64,000 nt of DNA from Blakeslea trispora (Eukaryota > Mucoromycota > Mucoromycetes > Mucorales > Choanephoraceae). Below, one piece after another: positions 24,301 to 34,859 of this stretch. The position numbers were made by a program, and so were the translations under genes. The stretch is from NCBI GenBank assembly GCA_025331445.1, contig JAIWNE010000030.1:248001-312000 (forward strand). Direction: 5' to 3'. The notes below the pieces were generated by a model, which saw only the letters and a list, made by a program, of their open reading frames with translations, made no database searches and was not told the DNA's origin. How positions within the stretch are numbered: the first letter of the stretch is position 1; the number at the start of each line of letters is the position of its first letter.

Positions 24301-25443
24301 TTTATCTCCGTTTCAGGTGAAAAGAAAATTGCGATTGGTACCGAAAATGGTGTGTTTTTCAAGACTGAGGGTCAAGACTCTTCTGTGCGCCGTATCATAC
24401 AATGTGAAAGTGTGTTGCAGATGGCTATGATTGAAAAGTTTCATATTTTGGTTGTCTTGACAGAAAAAGCCCTGAAGGCCTATCCTATTGACACACTGGA
24501 TTCGCGCACCAACCCTCGGGCCATTGATCGACAGGAGGTAGAGATTGCTCAGCATGTGAACTTCTTCCAAGTCGGCTTCTGTAATGGCCGAGACATGCTT
24601 GTGTTTAAAAAGAAAAAGAACACAACCAGTGTATTTACAGCACTTGAGCCATTTTGTGATTTGCGTGATCCCAAGAACGAAAAGCATCTGACCCATCGAC
24701 CTTCCATCTTTAACAATCGACCTGATTATCTTCGATGGTTCAAGAAATACAAAGACTTTTATGTCGGTGCAGAAGCTAGCAACATTCATTTCTTAAAGAC
24801 CAAATTGAACATTGTATGTGAACGTGGTTTTGAAGTAATTGATCCCGAAAACTTGACAGTAGGTCGAGATATTCCTGATTCCGAGGACCCTGAATTTTAT
24901 TTTGTCACACGCCATACAGAACCCTTGAAGCCTTTGGCTATGTATCGTATCAGCGACAAGTTTTTGTTATGTTATGATCGTTTTGCCTTTTATGTCAACA
25001 ATCGTAATGGTTCTTTAGTGCCTCGCCCCGATAAGCGAAAGTAAGTTATAAGCATGTATGTTTCTATTCTCTTGAATATTCAAAAAATGATAGGCCTGCT
25101 ACTATTTGTGATTGGGAAGGTACACCTAACCATATTGTGTATGAACATCCATATGTGATTGCCATTGATCCTTACTTTATCGAGATTCGACATGTTGATA
25201 ACGTAAGTTCCTGACTTTTCTTTCTTTTTAAGAAAAGAAAATATGAGTGTTGACATTACTATTTAGGGCGAGTTGGTTCAAATTATATCTGGTGAAAACA
25301 TCCGTTTGGCTTATTACAATGGTGGTGGTGAAAGACCTGTCATTCATGTCTGTATGTCTCACAGCCAAAAGCCTGATACCCAGGCTTTGTTCCATTTAGT
25401 CTTGAATAACCACCGCAATTCTGCTGGCTATCCTCGACGATAA
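21302..25443 (+). CDS. ROM2: Rho1 guanine-nucleotide exchange factor (DEP-DH-PH-CNH, Rom1/Rom2 type)
   Basis: Activates Rho1 for cell-wall integrity and polarised growth, at the plasma membrane. Exons 21302-21457, 21514-25040, 25094-25202, 25267-25443 give 1322 residues. Residues 1-400 are disordered, rich in Pro, Gln, Tyr and His, with GYYPP-like repeats and an acidic stretch. A DEP-like domain lies at about 400-490 (GLISVLSVAFIRAVKGLENV), then a Cys-rich segment CRAGASTCYSESCPH near 523. The DH domain spans about 590-785 (RQEVLNETIYSEEKYLADL ... LLSPVTRMQRYPLL). A PH domain spans about 805-930, and a citron-homology (CNH) domain fills the C-terminal 340 residues (INCSVPFISVSGEKKIAIGT to the end). 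This order is that of yeast Rom1/Rom2 and of other fungal Rho1 GEFs. The length is in the usual range. The downstream region holds only a UTR. Confidence 0.93.
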
Positions 25444-26057
25444 TACCAATTTTATTTTATATATACTATTTCCAGAAACCATTCGTTCACAAAAAAAAAT
25501 CCATTGTTTAAAATAAAAAAAACCAGCATTGTTTATTCATAGTGAGCAAAAAGAAACTCAAACAGGCTCAAACACAACAATTCTTATTGAAACAAAATCC
25601 TGATGCTCCCAGTCATCATACTTATCATCTTTTTTTTTATTGCACAGCTAATTGATTTCCCTGAAAAGCAACCCAAAGCTCTCTCTTCTACTTGTGCTTT
25701 CTGTTCTATCATTTATTGAGAGTATTTCTTTCCAAAATTTATGTTTTTTTTTAGAATTCTAATTTGTTGTACGCTGATACCACAATGTGATATGTTCCAC
25801 TTATCGTTCGCTGAAATGAGGGGGGGGGATGTTTGGTACATCTTTGACACAAAAGTAAATCATACGACAATTATTCTCGAGAGAAAGAAGTAGACTGATT
25901 GTCTTTTGCCCTTTTTTTTCTCTTTGCGGCAAACAGGAAATATGGCTATAAAACTATCTGCATTTTTCCCACGTTTCAATAGCATATAAAGCTGCATAAA
26001 AAAAAGAAAAGTTTATTCTCTTGATTTTTTTTCTCCTTTTTTTTTAAACTTGACTAC
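25444..26057. other. Rho GEF 3' flank and homogentisate dioxygenase promoter
   Basis: No gene seen. Contains an 8-G run near 25819 and two TATA-like boxes (25947-25953 and 25985-25990), 111 and 73 bp before the dioxygenase ATG. Confidence 0.55.
25947..25953 (+). promoter_or_regulatory. TATA-like box of homogentisate dioxygenase
   Basis: TATAAAA in the AT-rich leader, with a second TATAAA at 25985-25990. The position relative to the ATG at 26058 is normal for fungal promoters. Confidence 0.4.
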
Positions 26058-27582
26058 ATGGTATCTAACCTCGATAAATACGAATACCAACAAGGCTTTG
26101 GCAACACTTTTGCTTCCGAAGCATTAAAAGATGCACTCCCAAAAGGTCAAAATACACCACAACAATGTCCTTATCAACTTTATGCTGAGCAATTGTCTGG
26201 TACAGCATTCACTGTTCCTCGTACACATAACCAAAGAAGGTAAAGAATAGAATGTCAAAAAAAAAAAGAAAGAAAGAATGTCAGGATATCAACATGTTTT
26301 CTTTAGTTGGCTTTATCGTATTCGTCCTTCAGTTGTACATACACCTTTTACGCGTCATGCAGGATTAAACAACTTGGTAGTGTCCAAGTTTGGAGGAGAC
26401 GATATGTTGATTACACCTACACAGATTCGTTGGAGTCCTTTCGATTTACCTTCATCTAATGAAAAAGTCAATTTTGTTCAAGGCCTTCGTACATTAGCTG
26501 GTGCAGGCGATCCTGCTTGTCGTAGTGGTCTTGGTGTTCATATCTATACTGCTAATTCAGATATGGGCAAAACTGCTTTCTATAATTCAGATGGTGATCT
26601 TTTAATAGGTAAAGTTGAAATGATACAAGAGGAAACGTATGACTAAAGAAAGAGTATATGTTTGTTGCTTAAAAAAACAGTTCCCCAACAAGGTGCACTT
26701 GATATCGTCACTGAATTTGGTAAAATGATGGTATCACCTAATGAAATTGCTGTCATTCAAAGAGGTATTCGCTTCTCTGTCAACTTGCCTGATAAAGAAG
26801 CAAGAGGTTATATCTTGGAAGTCTTTGGTGCTCATTTCGAATTGCCTGACTTGGGTCCAATCGGTGCCAATGGCTTGGCTAACCCTCGAGACTTTATGAC
26901 TCCTGTTGCTGCCTTTGAGCAAGAAGATAGTGTAGAATGGACCATTGTCACCAAGTTCAACGGTCAACTGTTTGCTGCTAAACAAACACATACACCATTT
27001 GATGTTGTTGCCTGGCATGGTAACTATGCTCCTTATAAATACAACTTGGATAATTTCTGTGTTATCAACACTGTTTCCTTTGATCATATTGTAAGTATAA
27101 GAAAACGCTCATGTTCTTCTCTTACTCAATCGTTTGAATAGGATCCTTCCATATTTACTGTATTGACAGCAAAATCCGATACACCTGGTGTGGCTATCGC
27201 TGATTTTGTCATCTTTCCTCCTCGTTGGGCCGTGGCTGAAAAGACATTCCGTCCACCTTATTTCCATCGTAACTGTATGTCAGAATTTATGGGTTTGATT
27301 CATGGTGATTATGATGGTAAATCAGATGGATTTGCACCTGGTGGTGCTTCTTTGCATAGTATCATGACACCACACGGTCCTGATGCTGCTGTTTTTGAGG
27401 CAGCCTCTAAAGCTGAATTAAAGCCTGTTTATGTTGGTCAAAACAACCAAGCATTTATGTTTGAGACCTGCTTTATGCTCTCATTAACACCTTGGGGTCT
27501 CAAGACGTGTGGTAAAGTGCAAGAAGATTATTACAAGGCGTGGGCAGCATTAGACAACAAGTTTACAGGACAATTGTCATAG
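26058..27582 (+). CDS. HGD: Homogentisate 1,2-dioxygenase
   Basis: Opens the ring of homogentisate to maleylacetoacetate in tyrosine and phenylalanine breakdown; soluble non-haem iron enzyme. Exons 26058-26239, 26307-26608, 26681-27090, 27142-27582 give 444 residues, against 445 in the human enzyme. The N-terminus [14 protein letters not shown] is a family signature, as are [15 protein letters not shown] and WLYRIRPSV. The iron-ligand region is present: [19 protein letters not shown] (His and Glu) and [12 protein letters not shown] (His). The end LTPWGLKT is also conserved. The neighbouring genes are not other steps of tyrosine catabolism, so it is not in a pathway cluster. The stop lies 39 bp from the stop of the convergent LIN1-like gene, and the transcripts probably overlap. 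Confidence 0.97.
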
Positions 27583-27621
27583 TTATCACAATAAAATGTG
27601 CATTTGTATATATACAATTTA

Positions 27622-28644
27622 TTATTGGGAAGGAAGCCAATCTTGATCGACAGCACCTTCTTTTCTCAAATGACGAATCATGATTTCGAATGTATCCTGA
27701 TAGATATTGAAATGGCCTAATGCCATCATTTGGTCAGCTAGACCTGTTATTTTTTCTATTTTTTCACGTCTTTCTGTTTCTTCTTGCTCAGTCAATTGAG
27801 GCTGTTGAACAGGTTTGTTCTTGTTCTTTTTATCCAACATCTTTTGTTTCCATGCAGGTAACTTTTTTGGCAACGAATTAGCCAGACTAGTCAATGCCTC
27901 CTGTACACTTTGTCCGGGCTTTAAATGATGTACAAGAGCAAGATAGATGTCTGTTTCTGATTGAGGTAATGTAGATTGTCTCTCGGCCTCTCTCAATGCT
28001 TCTTCGCGGTCACGCTTTTGTTGTGCTTCCTTAGCCTTGTTGATATCTTTACGAGTGATACCCTTCATCCAGTTATCATGGAATGCCTGAGGATCTACTT
28101 TGTTTCTAACATAATTGCCGTTTGAATCAACAGAGCCTTCTTCTAATTCTTCTTTCATGTTGAATGCTTCGATTCGAGATTGCTTCTTTTGACCGTCTTC
28201 TACGTCGTCGTCATCATCATCTTCATCGTTCTCTAAACGATCTCTGCTATGCGATTCTAACTCCTGGCCCTCAATCAATTCTTCATCTGTCTGTTTCTTT
28301 TTGCCTTTTCTATCTATATCCATTTTATCCGTATCATCACCACCACCACCAAACATATCAAATTCTTCATCTTGTTTAGGCACTGGTTCCTTTTCTTCTT
28401 CCTTAGTTTCTTGATCAGAGTCACTATCATACATGCCGCCTCCTACTTCTTCATCATCACTACCATAGACGTCGAAATTAACTGCTCCTCGACGCGCTTT
28501 TCTTTCTTCTAACTGATCTTCGTGATCAAACTCAAAATCGGTTTCTCCGGTTGTTCTCTTGCGAGATTTAGATTTCTCATCAAAACGAACTCGCTTTGAA
28601 GAAGAGCCTGCAAAATCAAAGGATCGTTTTTGTGCGTATGACAT
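27622..28644 (-). CDS. LIN1: LIN1/CD2BP2-like U5 snRNP protein lacking the GYF domain
   Basis: Single exon, 340 residues, acidic and basic low-complexity N-terminus (start KRSFDFAGSSSKRVRFDE). The diagnostic block is RIEAFNMKEELEEGSVDSNG followed by YVRNKVDPQAFHDNWMKGI, found in CD2BP2/U5-52K of animals and Lin1/Snu40 of yeasts, which bind Prp6/U5-15K in the U5 snRNP before tri-snRNP assembly. A second conserved helical region follows (TDIYLALVHHLKPGQSVQEAL ... LADQMMALGHFNIYQDT). In other family members a C-terminal GYF domain follows this region, but here the chain ends DQDWLPSQ with no GYF motif (no W-x-Y...GPF...GYF). Downstream space is only 39 bp before the convergent HGD stop, so a missed exon is unlikely. 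It is nuclear by analogy. It shares a 404-bp divergent promoter with TIM21. Confidence 0.9.
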   Translation of the reverse strand: MSYAQKRSFDFAGSSSKRVRFDEKSKSRKRTTGETDFEFDHEDQLEERKARRGAVNFDVYGSDDEEVGGGMYDSDSDQETKEEEKEPVPKQDEEFDMFGGGGDDTDKMDIDRKGKKKQTDEELIEGQELESHSRDRLENDEDDDDDDVEDGQKKQSRIEAFNMKEELEEGSVDSNGNYVRNKVDPQAFHDNWMKGITRKDINKAKEAQQKRDREEALREAERQSTLPQSETDIYLALVHHLKPGQSVQEALTSLANSLPKKLPAWKQKMLDKKNKNKPVQQPQLTEQEETERREKIEKITGLADQMMALGHFNIYQDTFEIMIRHLRKEGAVDQDWLPSQ

Positions 28645-29048
28645 GTGAAGAAGGATATATAAATATTAAAAAAAAAAAATAGAAAAAATAAGAAGACTGC
28701 CTGAATTTGAAGTATCAAATTTTGACTGAGAAGTAAAAGGTTCCCAAAGAAAGAGAGTTTTCCTGATTGATTCAGGCAATTTCGTATAGCTAAGCGATGT
28801 AAACAGCTTAAGTTTACTACTCATTCATCTCATCATTAAAGTAAGCTTAAGCTACTTTATCTCATGCAATTCAGACAGAAATTAAGCAGCTTTAAACTCA
28901 GCAGCAATTTAGAGCATAAAAGAAAGGCATTTTTTTCTTTCTTTCTTTCGTTTTTTCCTTTGTTATTTTATCGTTATTATGTTACGCCTATTCAGGTAAC
29001 TAGAAGAAAAGATATACACATGTGTGCGCATCTTATTGAGCCGTTTTG
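28645..29048. promoter_or_regulatory. Shared divergent promoter region LIN1 / TIM21
   Basis: 404 bp between two opposed start codons. It contains poly-A/T tracts, CTTAAG repeats around 28805-28855 and a CTTT-rich tract at 28930-28960. No single element stands out. Confidence 0.5.
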
Positions 29049-29772
29049 ATGAACAGAAGATCACCAGTAAACACGCTCAACACAAATTGGACGCGTGCCA
29101 ATGTCAAGCCATTCTCTACCCCTGCTAGACAAGTACCAACCAATTCAAAAAAATCAAATACATTAGCAACAGCTAAACCATGGAACCAACTATCTACACC
29201 ACAAAAAGGTAATTGGAAAGCGAGCGAGAGATCCAAAATGTATGCATTGCAAAAAGAAAAGAGACACTGAATTCAATTAACAGTTGTGGTGGCATCCAAG
29301 ACAACTTTCAATCTCGGTATTATTTTGACAGGTGTTGGTCTTACTTCAGCTATTGTTTACTATATCGGATCTGAACTGTTTAGTTCACAGAGTCCTACCA
29401 GTATATTCAATGAGGTAGTAGATCGAATTCGAGTTCATGATGAATTGGTTGCTTTGTTAGGTCAGCCTATCAAAGGTCACGGTGAACCCAGCCGAAACAG
29501 CCGAAGACGTAACAGACGTATTGCATCTCAAGTAGTTGAAGATCAGAACAATGAACCTCATATGTTGATGCGATTCTATGTGGAAGGCCCTCTTAGTCAA
29601 GGCACTGTTTCGCTTGAGATGATCAAGGTAAATAATAGAGTGAGCTACCTGTCTGATATTTGGTATTTACATGTATTAGGATGAGAAAAAGAAGTGGCAA
29701 TACAAGAAGCTCTATGTGGATGTACCTGGGCAAGGATTACCTTCTAAACGTATCTATCTAGAGAGAAATTAA
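29049..29772 (+). CDS. TIM21: TIM21, mitochondrial inner-membrane presequence translocase subunit
   Basis: Joins the TIM23 complex and links it to the TOM complex and the respiratory chain. Exons 29049-29208, 29284-29627, 29680-29772 give 198 residues. The true start is ATG 29049; a TTG precedes it. The N-terminal 60 residues are rich in Arg, Lys, Ser, Thr and Asn and lack acidic residues, as expected for a mitochondrial presequence. One membrane helix follows (FNLGIILTGVGLTSAIVYYIG), then the intermembrane-space domain with YFI-like core SPTSIFNEVVDRIRVHDELVALLG, the region MLMRFYVEGPLSQGTVSLEM and the end LYVDVPGQGLPSKRIYLE. An Arg-rich insertion NSRRRNRR lies where family members have a short loop. 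It is convergent with the septin gene. Confidence 0.92.
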
Positions 29773-29992
29773 GCAACTACCTCTTATTTCCTCTTTCACT
29801 CTCCTTTTCTAAAAAAAAAACTGTTTCCATATTACTTTTTCAAAAAAAAAAAAAAAGAAAGAGGATATTTCTTTTTTTTTTTAATATATAAATATGAAGA
29901 TATAGAAGAAAAAAAGTGTGTGTGTAAAAGAAAATAAGGTGTATAAAGAAATAGATTGTATAGTGTGTAATATAATTGTATGACTAAATAAA

Positions 29993-31746
29993 TTACTTGT
30001 TGTTGAAAGAGAAGCCCTTCTTCTTGGTAGTCTTTTCAGGAGTCATAGGTCTACCTGATTCCAAACGACGCTTCTTTTCCTCTAGATCAGCACGTTGCTT
30101 CTCAAGAGCATCCTTCATTTCTTTGTGACGAGCATATAGTTCTTCTTCTGACTGCTTCAACTTAGCTTCCTTCTCTTGCACCTTGGCTTGGAAGACAGAG
30201 CGCATTTCGGCTTCCATCTTGGCCAACTTTTGTTCATGAGCAACACGCTCTTCTTCCATCTTTTGAACAGGGTTGACTTCCTTGAATACAGAAGGATCTT
30301 GTTGGATGCCCATGGCTGTCAATTTCTCGGTACGGTAATTTTCATAAAGGACATCGTTGGTGTATTCCTTTAGTTCTTCCATATGTGTACTAAAGTAAGA
30401 CGGTAAGCACAACCGAGTTCTCAAGAAAAAAAAATATCCAAACTTACCGAATCAACATTTGACGTAATTTGACAAAATCACAGTGTTCTTCATTGTCAAC
30501 TTCAATGACACCCCAAGGATATCTACGACCACGAACACGACGACCACCCTCTACTTCAAATTCCTTATCTGAACCAACAACAGCAAAGGGAATCTTGGAC
30601 ATGATTTCCTTATTTTCAGCAATTGTCTCTTGATCATCGTATTCATAGACAGGTGCTTGATAGATTTGAATCTTGTGGTAAGCAATATCAGCCAAGATGC
30701 GTTGTTTGAAAGCAGCTACTTCTTCTTCGGTCAATGTATCTGCCTTGGCTACTACAGGAATCAAGTTGACACGGGTATGAAGACGACGCATAAACTCGAT
30801 ATCTAAGGGCTTCAATGCATGACCTGTAGGTGCGATGAAGTAAAGACAGGCATGAATACGGTTATCAGCCATACGACGACGGTTGACACGGTTTTCTTGT
30901 TCGAGATAGGCATCAAATCTGGATTCAATGTTGTCCAAGATAGGCTTCCAACTAAGCAAAACAAGAGAAACAAATTAGAGAGCTAATTTTTTTTCTTAAA
31001 AAAAAACGTGTTTAATTACCTTTCTTCATTATTCACAAAATCACCAAAACCAGGTGTATCAACTACAGTCAATCTCAACTTGACACCATTTTCTTCAATA
31101 TCAGATGTAATTGATTTTACTTCAACTGTCTGGGTAGTCTCATGAGTTAGCTCGGCTGTTTCTTTGGGTGGATAAAGTTGAGTATTGAACAAGGTGTTGA
31201 CAAGTGTTGATTTACCAAGACCGGATTCACCTAAATTTAAAAGTCAGTCAATGAAGATTTTATTTTGTACCTCTTTAGAGTACACACACAAAAAAAGTGA
31301 TATGATGTTTGTTATTTGCCTCTCCTTTTACTCTCTCTCTCTTTCTTGTCATTGCCCTTAATTATCTTATCTCAAGTTTCCCTTCCTATCCCCCCTTTTT
31401 TTACTCTCTCTTTCTCCCTTCTGTTTCCCCCCCTTTTTTTTGCATGCGCTCAAGATTTTTCTCTCCTAAAGTGATAACTTTACCTACAACCATGCAAGTG
31501 AATTGAAACCCTTTTTTTACGGATTTGCGGTGCACTTGGTTAGGAAGGTTGGCGAAACCAACATAGCCTTGCAGCTTTTTACGCAAGACAGTGATCTAAA
31601 AACAAAACAGTTGGAGATGATGAGTTGGTGCTTGGTAACAAAATTAAGAAATTCAAACATACACCAGAGTTAGTTGTTTGGTCTATTCAAGAAATAGATA
31701 AATAAGCTGTGCATTTAAGCTGTATAGGATTAAACTCACCAGACAT
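29993..31746 (-). CDS. CDC3: Septin, Cdc3/Spn1/AspB type
   Basis: GTP-binding filament protein of septa, buds and hyphal tips. Reading from the 5' side, exons are 31746-31740 (7 nt), 31682-31663 (20 nt), 31595-31484, 31230-31020, 30951-30448 and 30389-29993, giving 416 residues. Features in order: polybasic stretch before the G domain (RKSVKKG), P-loop [10 protein letters not shown]3 DTPGFGDF, G4 AKADTL, the septin-unique element with [18 protein letters not shown], and a C-terminal coiled coil (about residues 300-395) ending in KKKGFSFNN. The run [21 protein letters not shown] and the YPWGVIEV block favour the Cdc3/AspB group over Cdc10, Cdc11 or Cdc12. The two tiny first coding exons depend on splice phase alone (second donor read as GTATGT) and are the least certain part. 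Confidence 0.92.
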
Positions 31747-32076
31747 GGAATTAATTCAAATAATAGTAATAGTAATAATAGTAATAGTAATAAATTAAAA
31801 TGAAGAAAGAGAGAGAGAAAGAAAAAAGAAAAGAAAAATAAAGAGACAGTAGGAGTAAATTAAAAATATAACAAGTGCCACCAGTGCGGTATTCAAAATA
31901 AGAAAGAAAAAACTCATGGTGATCAGTTACAGTTGTCTATACACTGCAGGTAATTGTTGTCTCTCTTTTATTACTGTTGTATGCGGAGGTTTTTTTTTTC
32001 AGAAATATGCATCAAGATTATTTATAGGCTCTAAATTCATCTAAAGTATCATTCGCACTCTTTGAGTCCTTCTTCT
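31747..32076. other. Septin upstream region with TAA/TAG repeat
   Basis: 330 bp between the septin start and the stop of the next gene. Contains an interrupted TAATAG/TAA repeat at 31761-31793 just before the start codon, then a GA-rich tract. No gene seen. Confidence 0.6.
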
Positions 32077-32595
32077 TTAATCACTATCATTATCTGTATC
32101 ACCATCAGAGCCATGAACTGCACTGGACCACTTCTTTGTTCGTTTGGCATTTCTTTCTTTCATAACCTGTTTCATCCTTTCTTAGCGACAATGGCACACT
32201 GGATTTCTAAAGACAGACTTACACTTTTATGAATCTTCTTTTCTAGCGAACTTGATCTTAAAGCCATTCTCATAATATGCACATTACGCTTTAATCGCTC
32301 TTCATCCAATTGCTCTTGTTCATGCAATTTATCTAGTTCCAACGAGAATCAATATTTGCCAAACCGATTTGATGGGTCCAAGTTTACCTATAGGATTCTC
32401 TCTTTTCTTGAGCTCTTCTTGTCGTAAGCGTGTCTTTTGGTGTCGTCCATATCGATTTTCATACTTGACTTTCTTAATGCCCTTGTTTGTTTTGGGTAAT
32501 TTGATCTTTTTACTGTCTGTCTTTTCTGTCTTTTTGTTGCTGTTAGAACTCAATGTCAAGAGATCGAGTGATTGTTTTGCTAATCGTGAGGACAT
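32077..32595 (-). CDS. Small basic protein of unknown function
   Basis: I do not recognise the family. From the 5' side, exons 32595-32388, 32332-32223 and 32166-32077 give 135 residues. Introns of 55 and 56 nt are GT..AG and phases agree. The protein is Lys/Arg-rich (KKIKLPKTNKGIKKVKYENRYGRHQKTRLRQ), has a charged helical middle likely to form a coiled coil (DKLHEQEQLDEERLKRNVHIM), and ends in an acidic tail (GSDGDTDNDSD). Such composition fits a nucleolar or ribosome-biogenesis protein, but that is inference. The single long frame at 32329-32622 reads through the first intron and is not the true product. The start ATG 32595 faces the hexokinase gene across a 487-bp divergent promoter. Confidence 0.7.
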
Positions 32596-33082
32596 GGTAG
32601 AATCTATATAAAATAAAAACAATAAAAAAAATTTCGAGAAAAAAAAAGTAAATTGAATGAATTTGAGGCTTTGATTGCTTATTGGTGTTCAATGATTGGT
32701 GCTGCAAGTAAAAAAAACGATGGATCATGCAAGAATAGGTACCTTGCGCCTATAGGAAAAGTGCTTTTCATGAAGTTATACAGAAAAGGGGATTTAGATA
32801 TCAAAACTAGCAACTAAATGGTTCGAAATAGAAACAGAAGGTGATGTGGGACAAACTTTAGCAAGAAAATAAACGAGAAAAAGATGGACCAAGATTTTTC
32901 AGTTCAAGTAGGAATTACATGCTTTCTCACTCTAGTCCTTTTTTTTCCCGGTTCAGAGTATAAAAGGGGAAACAAGAGAAGGTAAACACTATGACACCCA
33001 CTTGTTTTTTTTCTTTCTTTTATTTGTTTGTTACTAGTTTTTTCTTTCTCTTTCTTTTTCTTTCTTTTTCTCGGTTTAAAAC
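32596..33082. promoter_or_regulatory. Divergent promoter region, small basic protein / hexokinase
   Basis: 487 bp between opposed starts. On the hexokinase side there is a good TATA box at 32959-32966 and then a long CTTT-rich leader (33000-33075). Confidence 0.5.
32959..32966 (+). promoter_or_regulatory. TATA box of hexokinase
   Basis: TATAAAAG, 117 bp before the hexokinase ATG and directly followed by a G-rich GGGG, then a pyrimidine-rich leader typical of highly expressed fungal genes. Confidence 0.5.
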
Positions 33083-34859
33083 ATGTTGAGTGCCTTTTTA
33101 TCACAAACAACTAAAGCCGAATACTCTGTTCCCCGCATCGACGGTACAAAGGTACAGCAACAAGCCTTGAATGAACTTCATCAGCAATTTGATGTGACAA
33201 CGGATTATGCTCGTGATATCGTTAAACAATTTATGGAAGAGATGAAAAAGGGGCTTGATCATGATGGTGCTACAGGTAACTAAGCAACTAAGACACAATA
33301 GAACTGTAAGCTAATCATTGGGATCAGTTCCAATGATTCCCAGTTTTGTCACTGGTCGTCCAACAGGCAAAGAAACAGGGAAATACCTTGCTTTGGATTT
33401 AGGAGGCACCAATCTTCGTGTATGTGAATTTGATTTAAAAGGAAATGGCGAATTCACAGTCCACCAGCAAAAGTATGTGATTGCTGAAGAACTCAAGTTG
33501 GGCCCTATGCGCCAACTCTGTGATTTCATTGCTGATTGTGTCGATAACTTTCTATGTGAGCATGGGTCTGCACACGCTCATGAACATCTCCAACTTGGCT
33601 TCACTTTCTCTTTCCCTGTGAATCAGACGGACATCAACCGAGGTACTTTAATGCATTGGACAAAAGGATTCAACTGCTCTGGTGCTGTAGGTAAAGATGT
33701 TGTTGTCTTGTTACAAGATTCGTTTTTACGCAAGAATCTTCAAGTTCATATTGCAGCTGTAAGTTTCTTTTTCTTTATTTTATTTTTTTAATTTTTGTAT
33801 GTGTGTCAGGAGTGCACATGAGTGTACAAAGATGAAATCGGGAAAAGTGGAGGAAAAAATTGAAAGACAAAGAGCCTCTATTTACCCTTTTCTTTCCATC
33901 CACATATTCAAACGGTATTTTCGTACGAACTCAACTAAAACTAACCTATTTACCATCTATTTATGATAGCTTGTCAATGATACTGTAGGCACGTTGATGG
34001 CCAATGCTTATCGCCGACCCGAAACTTCCATGGGGATCATTCTGGGCACAGGAACAAACGCTGGTAATATCGTTGAGTAAAAAAAGAGAGAGAGAGCATG
34101 TGATAAATTTTATTTGATGGATACTCACACATACATGTAGCTTATTATGAGAAATTGAAAAATATCAAGAAATGGAAAGGAGGGGATCAAGTATTTGATG
34201 AGATGGTAGTCAATATGGAATGGGGAGCCTTCGACCGTGAGCGTCTTGTCCTGCCTTTGACTGTCTATGACAACAAGCTCGACCGAGAATCGATTAACCC
34301 CAATGAACAACTGTTTGAAAAGATGATCTCAGGCATGTATCTCGGCGAAATTGCACGCAATGCCATGCTCCATCTAGTAGACCGACGTGTCTTGTTTGAA
34401 GGAGAGTCTTCTCATGACTTAAACCGACAGTGGGGCTTTGAAACAGCTTACATGTCGCTTATTGTTGAAGATGATTCGACTGAGCTGGATCAGGTGAGAC
34501 GCGTATTACAAGACACGCTTCAGATTCCTTCAACCACATTAGGTGATCGTCAGATAGTTCAGGCTATCTGTAACTCAGTTGGGCGTCGTGCTGCTCGTCT
34601 AGCTGCTTGTGGTGTAGCTAGTGTATTGGCTCATAACTCTGGCCTTGATGCTGACTCGGTTGTGGCCATTGATGGATCTGTCTATGAATTCTTTCCTCAC
34701 TTTGAAAGATACATGATGGATTCTTTGCATGAATTGTTTGGTCAGCAAGCGATTGAACGTGTTAAGTTCAGTTTGGCAAGAGACGGATCTGGATTCGGTG
34801 CTGCCATGATTGCTATGATGGCGCATAAAGCTGCCTTGGCTAAGGATAAGAAAGAATAA
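33083..34859 (+). CDS. HXK: Hexokinase
   Basis: Phosphorylates glucose and related hexoses with ATP, the first step of glycolysis; cytosolic. Exons 33083-33275, 33328-33758, 33970-34063, 34141-34859 give 478 residues, the normal length for a fungal hexokinase. Motifs: phosphate-1 LDLGGTNLRVC, sugar-binding FTFSFPVNQTDINRGTLMHWTKGFN with the NRG and TKGF features, phosphate-2 region with GIILGTGTNAAYYE, and adenosine region DGSVYEFFPHFERYM ... ARDGSGFGAAM. Intron 2 (33759-33969, 211 nt) is unusually long for this window. No mitochondrial signal or membrane anchor is seen. Hexokinase and glucokinase cannot be separated with certainty from the motifs, but GTLMHWTKGFNCSG suits a hexokinase. Confidence 0.96.

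Noticed and set aside
32329..32622. Single-exon version of the small basic protein
   Set aside because: The unspliced end IGKLGPIKSVW runs through an intron with a good donor and branch region; splicing gives a longer, coherent charged protein with two more exons.
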